From Coriolopsis trogii (lineage: Eukaryota > Basidiomycota > Agaricomycetes > Polyporales > Polyporaceae), in the NCBI GenBank assembly GCA_020543525.1, contig JAHYIO010000031.1, forward strand, positions 310,001 through 374,000: 64,000 nt of DNA. Reading direction: 5' to 3'. The notes under the pieces are model-generated. The model was given only the letters and a program-made list of their open reading frames with translations, searched no databases and was not told where the DNA came from. The position numbers and the translations under genes are program-made. The stretch's first letter is position 1. Every line of letters starts with the position of its first letter. Below, piece by piece: positions 56,294-64,000 of the stretch.

Positions 56294-57388
56294 CGAACAC
56301 GGCGTGCGAGACGACGAGCTCAAGAGGAAATCCGACGACGACGGCCTGAGGATGGGCGCGTATCCCACGTGGCCTCCGGACCGGGAAACTCCGGACTACT
56401 GCAGCCTCCAACCTCCTCCCAGTCTCCCCTTCCTCATCCTCTACCGTCTGATCACGTCTATCATTTTGAATCTCGAGAACAATCGCTACTGCCGCGCTCA
56501 GCTTATTTACAGTCCTCTACCTTCAATGCAATCCCGATGGACATGGTAGTTGTATCCGTCAACCCCTCGTCATGATCAGGATATCCTAGTCCCACGTTCG
56601 CCGCGTGCACTCAGACCGGCTGTGCCGCTTGCAAACCCTCGGGCATACACGGTCAGTGTGTACTATGCATACAACGCTAAGAACAAAGCCGCTTCAAGGG
56701 TCTAAACATGCTTCCCTTGGGCGGTGTTGATTCACCACTTGGTATGTCTCACATTTGGAACTCAAATTCTTCGTATCCACTCATGATATTCGTGCGCTTA
56801 CTCCCACCCGTTGCTGCCCGCATAGCGTCTTCAAACGCGCAGTCTGCAGAAGCTCTTCTGACCAGGCGCAATAATCGGGTCCCCTACCGCAGCCGCTGCT
56901 CGTCGTGCCGCTGAAGAGTGGTTCATTCTGCCCATCAACGGGTTCTGAGGACGTCATTCACAAATGCAATCTCACTGCACCGCCATGTCAGACGATAAGT
57001 GCAGATCCTTGTCGCTGCGCCTCAGCCGAGAAGCTGTACTGTTATATCTTATTCCCAGTCATCCAGAGGCAGCGTGCCGACTGGAGTTTTGCTGTATTTC
57101 ATACCGGCATCGGTCCCTTCCTCGTCCGGTAGTATGTCCGCTCCATGATTCCGTAAACATTTCGGCCATCAGGCAGTATCTTCCCTTTCAGCCCGGTGAG
57201 TATGCACAATGAGTGGTGATGGGGGCGCAACGTACCCCGGAAGCGACTTTGACAAGCCCTCGAGCGCTCCGTTAGCCCCAGGAACGTGCCGCACTGCCCG
57301 ATCCCCCTAATCAGCATACTTATGAGGCCCCTCGGACACGACGCTGCAAGACATCGTCACCGTTTTTCTCCCTTTTTTCTTCCCCACA
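56294..57388. other. 1.1 kb divergent intergenic region
   Basis: LSM2 and the aspartic protease are transcribed away from each other. A pyrimidine-rich run lies at 57360-57395 just before the protease start. No gene or repeat is supported. Confidence 0.3.
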
Positions 57389-59310
57389 ATGCGTTCCAAC
57401 TCCTTTCCTTTTCTCCCCCTACTTTATGGAATTTGTTCTCGACTTCTGTATCAAGCCAGGCCTCCAGGCCAGGTATCACCCTTTCGAATCATGGCGCGAA
57501 TCTCATGACTATGACGGATGCAAACAAGAACATTGGCGTCGACACAGCCGATGGTCTCCAGGTAAGCGTGCTGTCAGTCCGTCGCTCTTTGTCGATCACA
57601 CTGACATTCCTATGCAGTATCTCGTTGACATCAACTTGGGCGGACAGAGTAAGCAATTCCAGGCCGCTTCCACGAACGGATCAGCTGAAAATGAGGCTTC
57701 TGCGCAGATTTCACTGTCTTACTAGACACTGGCTCGACAGACTTGTGGGTGGACGCCCGTGGTCGTGACCTGCAGTTATCGAACGCGACCGACGTCGAAA
57801 CAACCGAGGCGTATGGAAAAGGGACCGCGTCAGGCAAGATTGCATTGACAGAATTGAAGGTAGGAGAGTACACTATCCCATCACAAGGTAACGTCCCACG
57901 ATACTCTATGCGTAACGTGCTCATTGATGTCTTGCAGTGTTCCTGGGCGCAACAGAGATCCTCGACATGCCTGCAGGCACTCAAGGTATCATGGGCATGG
58001 CCTTTGACAATGCGGCCATCTTCGCAACTCTCCAGATGGTATGGGGTCCGGAGGCTGCTGAGGAGCTTGGACGCAGCCCTATCACGAACCTCTTCGCCAT
58101 GAACACCTCAGTTCCGAACAACTTCGACGTGCAGCTCGGACGCCCGACGGTGAACGACTCTGTCAATGTCGGCACATTCGTTATCGGAGGGCATGCGTCT
58201 GGCTACGAGGACGTCACGGAGGCCCCTAAGCTGCCTCGTGTCCGCCCGGAACACTGGAGTCTTGTACTGGATGAGATGCGCATCAATGGCGAGGCGTTTG
58301 CATTCAACAAGTCGTCTGTCGCCGGAGTCCCTCAGGGCAAGGTCGTCGCTGCTCTCGATACTGGCTTCTCGCTTCCGCCTTTGCCCCCGGCAGCCGTAGA
58401 CGCCATCTACAGCGGCATTCCCGGATCTGCATTCTGGACCTCGCCCATTCTCAGTGGTTGGGTCATTCCGTGTGAATCGAGCGTCGAGCTATCGTTTGTC
58501 TTTGGGTAGGTATCTCATGTCGTGAACATTATAGTTACAGTCCTGACGTTCTCTGTTTGCAGAGGCAAAGAGTACATGGTCCATCCCCTAGACCTCTCAA
58601 TCCTGTCGCCGCTGCCTATCATCGAAAACGGTGAGGAGAAGAACGTCACCATCTGCGTCGCGTCGTACTCGTACCTCACTCTCGACCCCTCCGCCGGCTT
58701 CACCGGCTTCGACCTCATCCTCGGCGACGCATTCCTCCGGAGCGTCTACGCTTCGTGAGTACTCACACCGCATACGATCCTGGCTCTCTGACCTCTCCCT
58801 CTGCTGCATAGGTTCGACTACGGGGACTATAACCCGATGAACCACACAACCGGCCTCCCGTTCGTCCAGATGGTCTCCACCGTCGACCCGCACACGGCCA
58901 TGGACGAGTTCCACGAGGAGCGCGAGGCGTTCCTCGCCGAGCTCCCCCCAACGATCGAGCCCTCTGTCTTTGTCAAAGCGCAGCTCGCGCCCTCCATCCT
59001 CCCCCCGAGCACCACGAACACGACGAGCCCCGACGGCACCGTGATCAGCGGCGCGCTCGCGTCGGACGAAAACGATGCGCAGAACGGGAGCGTGCCCAGG
59101 TGGCTGAGCAAGAACTGGGCCGTGACGGTGCTCGGGCTGCTGGGCGCGAACTTGCTCGTTGGGATCGTGCTGTTGGGCGTCACGGTGACGATATGTGTGC
59201 GCGGGGTGAAGGGTAAGGCGAGGGATGTTGGGGCGCGGTACACTCCCGTCCGCTTCAAGGATGTGGTAGACCATGATCCCGAGGGCGGTGTTCCGAAGTA
59301 CAATGACTGA
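57389..59310 (+). CDS. Membrane-anchored pepsin-like aspartic protease (A1 family)
   Basis: This is an extracytoplasmic peptidase of the pepsin fold. The core begins NIGVDTADGLQ|YLVDINLGGQ, then FTVLLDTGSTDLWVDARG with the first catalytic Asp. VFLGATEILDMPAGTQGIMG and AFDNAAIFATLQMVWGPEAA follow, then KVVAALDTGFSLPPLPPAAV with the second Asp, and FDLILGDAFLRSVYA. About six introns separate these. After the catalytic domain a Ser/Thr/Pro stalk leads to a single membrane segment, TVLGLLGANLLVGIVLLGVT, and a short basic cytoplasmic tail ending GGVPKYND. This resembles fungal membrane-linked A1 proteases. The second motif is DTGFS rather than DTGTS, so Ser replaces Thr two residues on. The start is uncertain: 57389 gives MRSNSFPFLPLLYG, a weak signal peptide, in a different frame from exon 2; 57286 or 57322 are alternatives. 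Confidence 0.85.
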
Positions 59311-59633
59311 CTGAATTTGACGCAACTAGTCAGTCGTATCGTAGAGATCGCGGACGATTGTATGCATGCTATATTACATTCTATATAATTCTGTACAGAG
59401 ATCGTATCACGTATGCGTATGGGGTTATGGAATGCTCGCGGTGCGTAGGGCCGCCTAAGAGAATTCGGCTCCATAAAAGCGGGGATGCGACGCGAACTCG
59501 ACGCCGTTAGACGGAAACGTAGATGATGACAATTTGAAGGCACGGGTGGCGAATGCCATCACCACCTGAAGCTCATCCCAAGTCCCGTCCTGCTTCGTCA
59601 CTCGCTCTCCGACGAATCGGATACATTGATATT

Positions 59634-61376
59634 CTAAGCAGGCTCTACTGAAATGCTGTCAAGCATCATCGTCACTCCAGGCTTGAATGGACTCGGGGAG
59701 AAGGAAACCGTGACGTTCAAGTGCTCGTGGGTGGGTATGTGCCGTCGCCGGCGGCGAGCGATATCCCTGGACGAGAATCCGATGTGCCACTCCAGAGTCA
59801 CTGTGCGTGTGTACCGAGGACTAGGAGCCCACTGAGTGATATGGTCGGTGGCGCAATGGTGCTTTGGCTCCGGTTCGGCGTCTTCCTCCAAGTCGCCCCT
59901 CTGTAGTATTTCGACCCTTGCCCAATGCACGCCCAAGGAGTCTTCCTCGTCGCATACTCCGAGGTGGAGACACAGTTTGACCCTGGATTCCCCGGAGCGC
60001 GTCCACATCAGGGTCGCTGGGGGACGTCCAGTCCACGATTGCCCCTTGATAGGTACGAGTGCATCGGTCCACTTCCAGTCTGTCAACGTCCGCAAGGCTT
60101 GCTCATTCAAGTGGAAGGGTACGTTGAGTGTGACGGACAATGGTATCGCCGGCGAGAAGCCTTGATCCCCGGACGTTGGGAGTTGGGACGTGATGTAGAG
60201 CTCCCGGTATGACCAGACGTGGGGCGCCTTCGTGTACCGTCGTGCTTCATGTAGCATCACGAACTGTATCATGCTAGGTTCAAACATAGGGCGACTGGGG
60301 TCGAGTGCGTCGGACAATGGGGTGAGGGTCAGCGATACTTGCATGCCCCCAGCGGTGCACAGCAGAAGCCCTATGAGGTCCCCTCCATCTCCACGATCCT
60401 CCGCCACGGACATGCTTGCCAACACACCGTAAGAAGTCACGTCAAACGTTGGAATGCGAACGCCCTGTGGAAGTGGATGTGAGAGCGAATTTGCGTAATG
60501 GTATAGCCTCGTTGAAGGCTCGAAGCAAGCGTCGTCACTGTCAAGGAAATCTCGAGGAGATGATGCGAAGAGGGTGTCGTGAGGCCTAGCATCGTCGTCA
60601 TCAGGTGATGGTAAGCCCCACGCGAAGATGGATGAGTCAACGGACTTCTTCAGGATCTCCTCCTGCAGACGTCTGAAGGCGTTGCGGCCCTCTCCGTAGA
60701 GCGTCGGCATGTTGATGTGGAAGAGTCCCATCAAGGAGTACGCCTCGTCCTCGATGCGGGTCGTCTTCCGCCGGGCAGCCCAAGACATGCGTGCCGCGAT
60801 GCTATAGTCCGTATAGCTTCTTCTGGCCCTCAGGCAATCCTCAGGTATACGTGTAATTTCTGTCAAAACGTCCGCCAAGTCGCCCTTTCCGTTGATGACC
60901 TTCCAATCGAGCGAGACGAAGAGGAGCAGGACAGGTGCGATGAGCTCCTGCAGCGTCCATCCGCGCTCATGCCAACGGCTCTTCCTGAACGCAGACGACG
61001 TAGCTCGTGGATTGTCATCGCTGGGGACATCGCGAAGATAGGCGTAGCAGACCCGGGAGAGGGTGTACCAGCGGAACATGGAGTTGATTGCCTCGGACAG
61101 CTCGGCGCTGCTCTCCTTGTTGATGCAACAGGTGTCGTCCCAGATCCACTCAAGTCCGTGGCTCTCTGCGAGCTTGCAGCATTCGCGAACCTTTGGCGAT
61201 GCGAGATCACGAGGGTTCTCTCGTGTTGTTTTGCATCTCGCCTCCAGACCTTTGATGTCTTGAAAGGTCTCCTCGTGCTCGTCCCAGACATGAGAGAGGA
61301 TGGCGTAGCCTCCAGGTACGTCTCGGGGATCACCAAAGTAGCGAAGCTCCGCGCGATCGGTGCTGAGCAGCCACAT
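59634..61376 (-). CDS. HET-domain (heterokaryon incompatibility) protein
   Basis: HET-domain proteins trigger cell death on fusion of unlike fungal individuals. This is a single open frame of 580 residues, unusual beside intron-rich neighbours. It starts MWLLSTDRAELRYFGDPRDV. HET motifs follow in order: YAILSHVWDEHEETFQDIKG, LEWIWDDTCCINKESSAELS, MFRWYTLSRVCYAYLRDVPS and WHERGWTLQELIAPVLLLFV. The typical basidiomycete extension follows, with AARMSWAARRKTTRIEDEAY, SLMGLFHINMPTLYGEGRNA and FRRLQEEILKKSVDSSIFAW. The remaining roughly 300 residues are beta-rich with no recognised repeat or NACHT domain. The gene is apparently complete. Many mushrooms carry large numbers of such genes, and a role as an active incompatibility locus cannot be read from sequence. 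Confidence 0.9.
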   Translation of the reverse strand: MWLLSTDRAELRYFGDPRDVPGGYAILSHVWDEHEETFQDIKGLEARCKTTRENPRDLASPKVRECCKLAESHGLEWIWDDTCCINKESSAELSEAINSMFRWYTLSRVCYAYLRDVPSDDNPRATSSAFRKSRWHERGWTLQELIAPVLLLFVSLDWKVINGKGDLADVLTEITRIPEDCLRARRSYTDYSIAARMSWAARRKTTRIEDEAYSLMGLFHINMPTLYGEGRNAFRRLQEEILKKSVDSSIFAWGLPSPDDDDARPHDTLFASSPRDFLDSDDACFEPSTRLYHYANSLSHPLPQGVRIPTFDVTSYGVLASMSVAEDRGDGGDLIGLLLCTAGGMQVSLTLTPLSDALDPSRPMFEPSMIQFVMLHEARRYTKAPHVWSYRELYITSQLPTSGDQGFSPAIPLSVTLNVPFHLNEQALRTLTDWKWTDALVPIKGQSWTGRPPATLMWTRSGESRVKLCLHLGVCDEEDSLGVHWARVEILQRGDLEEDAEPEPKHHCATDHITQWAPSPRYTRTVTLEWHIGFSSRDIARRRRRHIPTHEHLNVTVSFSPSPFKPGVTMMLDSISVEPA

Positions 61377-62300
61377 CGTCTTGACTTCCTACCAGCATGA
61401 GCGATGTTCAAGGATGTGGCTGAGTGGGACATACACACAACGACGTTTCAATCTGTCGGATAGCGATCAGGCGATCTGTAACTTCGTTGTGATTGGAGCG
61501 TGCTTCCTACTACTACTCGTATTGAATGGGCGCAATAACATAGTGAGCGTCGTGACGACATATGACATCGAGGATGTGCCACATACCGATGAATAGTAGA
61601 GGGCAATCCTGGAATTGAAACCTGTCCGGGTAGACGGAGGATCGATGGAGGACAAGAGACAGGGCGAGCGGCGATTATGAGGAGAGTAGAAACACGTGCC
61701 AGTGAGAACCAGACCTTGAGCGTTCGCATGTTCGTAAACGCTGTTAGTGATAAACCCCGCATTAGAACCTGGTATCAAGTCGGACAATGCGGGAAGAAGG
61801 TCACAGTCGAGTCGTCCGTCGAGCACTCTTCGCATGTGTCAATAGTCAGTCACTAATAGTGCGCGGACCACTCTGAGCTCTCCGGCAGCTATAGGCCACG
61901 GCTCAGGCCAAAGCCAGGGCAAAGGCAAGCCCTCGAGCATGGCTCCCCGCCTCGATCTTGAAATCTGAGGCCGGAGACCATTTCAGGCCAAGCCGGGCTG
62001 AGCACAGCAAGGCCAGAGCCTCGGTCACCCCATGAGGTGCTGTGGTCGCCCGCGGCGGCAGGGGCATCTAACATGTCGTGCATATGGTATAAGGCCAGTA
62101 TAGTTTTCTCTGTTCAGTCATGATAGTTCAGTCTACTTACTCAAGGAACCCGGCATACAAAACTGATACTTACTATGATAAACAGGTCCGTTAACTGCCG
62201 TGGCTTCATTGGCTCAGGCTGGTTGTGAGGAAAGAGTGGTGAGCGCGGTGCGAAAGACATGTGCGGTCGCTCGCAAGGAGACATGCATAGGCTGTTGTGG
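61377..62300. other. Intergenic stretch with a GC-rich repeat-like block
   Basis: Bases about 61890-62050 contain many short variants of GGCCAAGCC and GGGCAAAGGC (CAGGCCAAAGCC, GGCAAGCCC, CAGGCCAAGCCGG, CAAGGCCAGAGCC), in both orientations. No gene is seen. A plus-strand frame begins near 62297 and leads into the interrupted exon listed next. Confidence 0.4.
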
Positions 62301-62651
62301 TTAGAATGTATGTCCTTGTGATCAGATTGAGTACTTCCCTGCGGCCATGCACTGATGACGTCATCGTCGACCAACTCCACCGCGTTCACGATGTCCACAC
62401 GCATATACCCAGGCTCCCAGCGACGCGTCTCTGCTCGACCACCTCCTCGGCCTCGACGACGACAACGACGAGCATGGCATACGACTACTACCGAAACTCC
62501 ATCCCCGGATGGGGCACGCAACAGGTACGTCGCTCTCGCCCCCACGACAGCGACTCCATCCATGGTCGCAACGTGCTCATGCGCGGTGACGTTCCGTAGT
62601 TTCAGTTGGGATCACCCCCGGCACCCATGTTCCAGCCCCAGCCTTCATGTA
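62297..62651 (+). pseudogene. Fragment of a gene apparently interrupted by the transposon
   Basis: A plus-strand frame runs through TTSSASTTTTTSMAYDYY and ends IPGWGTQQ at 62525. GTACGT there and TAG at about 62600 would make an intron of about 75 bases, after which the frame continues FQLGSPPAPMFQPQPS and hits TA|CAGTGG, the transposon end, at 62650-62652. The tyrosine- and proline-rich composition is coding-like, but I know no family. If right, the rest lies beyond the window's right edge after the element. Confidence 0.35.
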
Positions 62652-64000
62652 CAGTGGCTTACATAACTGTTTCCAAGATTGTGACTTTCCGACGAAAATG
62701 TGTATATCTCTGTAGATACCTGGTATATAAATATGCAATAAATTGCGTTGGATAGACCTGCTTCCTAGCTATCCAGCAAACAAAGTTTCATGCAATTCTG
62801 CCCAGACCTTGCTTAGATATTGAGCACTCTTTGGGTGCTACTCTTGGAAACAGTTTTGGAAGTGGTGCTGCAAAAAGGCATAATACATAACTTTAGTACT
62901 TAGTATACCCTCCCTTTGCCCTCAATACAGCCTGGATCCTATCAGGCATACTCTCAATCAACTTCTGACACTCCTGAACTGAAATTGCCTCCCATTCCAC
63001 CTGCACCCGCTCCCACAACTCCTTGATCGAGGTTGGTGGCTTTTCATACCCTGCAAGCTTGCGTTTAAGGACACCCCAGAGATGCTCGATGGGGTTGAGG
63101 TCAGGAGATTGTGGGGGCCACTCCATGACTTGAATCTTGTTCTCTTTGAAGCACCGTTTGGCCTTTTTGCTAGTATGCTTGGGGTCGTTGTCCTGCTGGA
63201 AGGTGATGTCATCGAGGTTGTAGTCCCAGTTGTAAAGGGAATTGAGCAGTTCATCCTCCATAATGTTGACGTAGAGCTCCGCATCCATGGGTCCAATGAT
63301 CCTGCATGAATGGCCTGTCCCCTTCCACCCAAAACAGCCCCAAAACATCAGGTTTCCTCCACCAAACTTGAGGGTGCCATCCACAAGGCGGTCACTGAGC
63401 CCCTCTCCCTTCTTCTTCCACACATATTTCCTCCCATCTGACCCCACCCTGTTGACCTTGGTCTCATCTGACCAAACCACCCCCTTCCAGTCCTCCACAG
63501 TCCAGTCCTTCTTTGAGAGAGCGAAGGCATACCGCTTAGCCCTATGGGTAGCCTTGAGCTGAGGCCGTTTCTTCTTCACTACTGCCCTCATGCCTGCAAC
63601 CTTGAGTGCACGACGGATGGTCTGGACAGAGATGTTCCCAAGGAAGGTATCCTTGATGCTTCGGTGGACTTCAACAGCAGTATCGGCTTTCCCGGTCTCG
63701 ATAAGTCGGGTAGCATGTCGGATAGTGGTAGGGGAGAGAAGGGATGGACGGCCACCCTGAGACTTGGGCACCTCAGGACAGTGTTCAGAGCGAAGTTTGC
63801 TGATCTGACTCCTACTAACACCAGTCTGAGTGTGGATATGAGTGATAGAATGGCCCTGGCGGGCAAGGGAGATGATGTTGTTGACAGTAGTGTTAGAGAG
63901 AGGAGGATGCATGATGAGGGCAGGAAAGAAAGGTCTGCTCTACTGGCAGATGACCTGGTATGATGCTATTAAACATTACCTAACATATTCTCACAATACC
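62652..64000 (-). mobile_element. Tc1/mariner-type DNA transposon, right end outside the window
   Basis: The left end is TA|CAGTGGCTTACATAA, a typical Tc1-like terminus on a TA target. The transposase lies inward on the minus strand. A subterminal inverted repeat is visible: CTGTTTCCAAG near 62670 and CTTGGAAACAG near 62845. No matching CAGTG-type end in inverse orientation occurs before base 64000, so the other terminus is outside. Confidence 0.8.
62893..63912 (-). CDS. Tc1-like transposase, apparently intact
   Basis: This enzyme cuts and pastes the element at TA sites. It is a 339-residue, intron-free open frame. The N-terminal part has helix-turn-helix regions: SLARQGHSITHIHTQTGVSR then GGRPSLLSPTTIRHATRLIE. 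The DDE catalytic triad is complete: VVWSDETKV, ITFQQDNDPKHTSKKAKRCF and SPDLNPIEHLWGVLK, with 34 residues between the second Asp and the Glu, i.e. DD34E as in Tc1. The GGRP-like hook between the two DNA-binding domains is present. No stop or frameshift is seen and the C-terminus reads RAKGGYTKY. Intact coding and complete triad suggest recent or ongoing activity. The basic N-terminus may serve as nuclear signal. Confidence 0.93.
   Translation of the reverse strand: MHPPLSNTTVNNIISLARQGHSITHIHTQTGVSRSQISKLRSEHCPEVPKSQGGRPSLLSPTTIRHATRLIETGKADTAVEVHRSIKDTFLGNISVQTIRRALKVAGMRAVVKKKRPQLKATHRAKRYAFALSKKDWTVEDWKGVVWSDETKVNRVGSDGRKYVWKKKGEGLSDRLVDGTLKFGGGNLMFWGCFGWKGTGHSCRIIGPMDAELYVNIMEDELLNSLYNWDYNLDDITFQQDNDPKHTSKKAKRCFKENKIQVMEWPPQSPDLNPIEHLWGVLKRKLAGYEKPPTSIKELWERVQVEWEAISVQECQKLIESMPDRIQAVLRAKGGYTKY

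Noticed and set aside
57286..57768. 160-residue frame as the complete first exon of the aspartic protease
   Set aside because: It reads through a clear intron after GLQ; only its middle part is exon.
62355..62666. 103-residue plus-strand frame with Arg/Thr-rich sequence
   Set aside because: A different frame of the interrupted exon; the frame with MAYDYYRNS and intron borders is more coding-like.
1..64000. tRNA, rRNA, CRISPR arrays and bacterial-type operons
   Set aside because: No box B-like GGTTCGAATCC with a foldable partner, no rRNA sequence and no regularly spaced repeats were found by eye; the genome is eukaryotic. A tRNAscan run would be decisive.

Overview
This is nuclear DNA from a filamentous fungus, almost certainly an Agaricomycete basidiomycete and plausibly a wood-decay one. 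The genes are split by many 45-70 base introns with GT..AG ends, and they include families typical of mushrooms: a class I hydrophobin, a DUF6535 membrane protein, a DUF6533 seven-helix-type membrane protein, a HET-domain protein, Zn2Cys6 regulators, a GH10 xylanase and a Tc1-like transposon. All gene models were spliced by eye, so exon ends are predictions.

Layout. 0-8 kb: a decayed kinase-like locus, membrane coiled-coil gene A, an unknown gene, and a truncated, frameshifted copy of a Zn2Cys6 regulator. 8-16 kb: the intact regulator, a gene with a mid-protein zinc-cluster-like motif, and a secreted GH10 xylanase. 17-23 kb: coiled-coil gene B, an F-box/propeller protein, and the smaller member of an unnamed two-gene family. 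23-36 kb: DUF6535 protein, L-2-haloacid dehalogenase type protein, WDR83/MORG1, two tandem aldo-keto reductases, DUF6533 protein. 36-46 kb: two copies (D and E) of a gene for a multi-pass membrane protein ending in five PAM2-like motifs, with coiled-coil gene C between them. 46-57 kb: a damaged short-chain dehydrogenase, a hydrophobin with six cysteines, the larger member of the unnamed family, and LSM2. 57-64 kb: membrane-anchored aspartic protease, HET-domain protein, and a Tc1-like transposon inserted in what looks like an exon.

Most novel. (1) Genes D and E pair a hydrophobic N-terminal half with five copies of L-x-x-x-A-x-x-F-V-P, the core of the PAM2 motif that binds the MLLE domain of poly(A)-binding protein; this suggests a membrane-anchored PABP or mRNA tether. 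(2) A, B and C form a three-gene family of membrane-anchored coiled-coil proteins with shared intron positions; a copied promoter segment at the left edge hints at a fourth just outside. (3) The hydrophobin lacks exactly Cys1 and Cys6, which form one disulfide in the canonical fold. (4) The unnamed genes at 22 kb and 54 kb share a core motif and an intron of the same phase at the same place.

The genes do not form one pathway. Routine cell functions (LSM2, WDR83) sit among lineage-specific, duplicated and decaying genes. The long stretches between genes hold no coding or RNA gene I can support, apart from the fragments listed.
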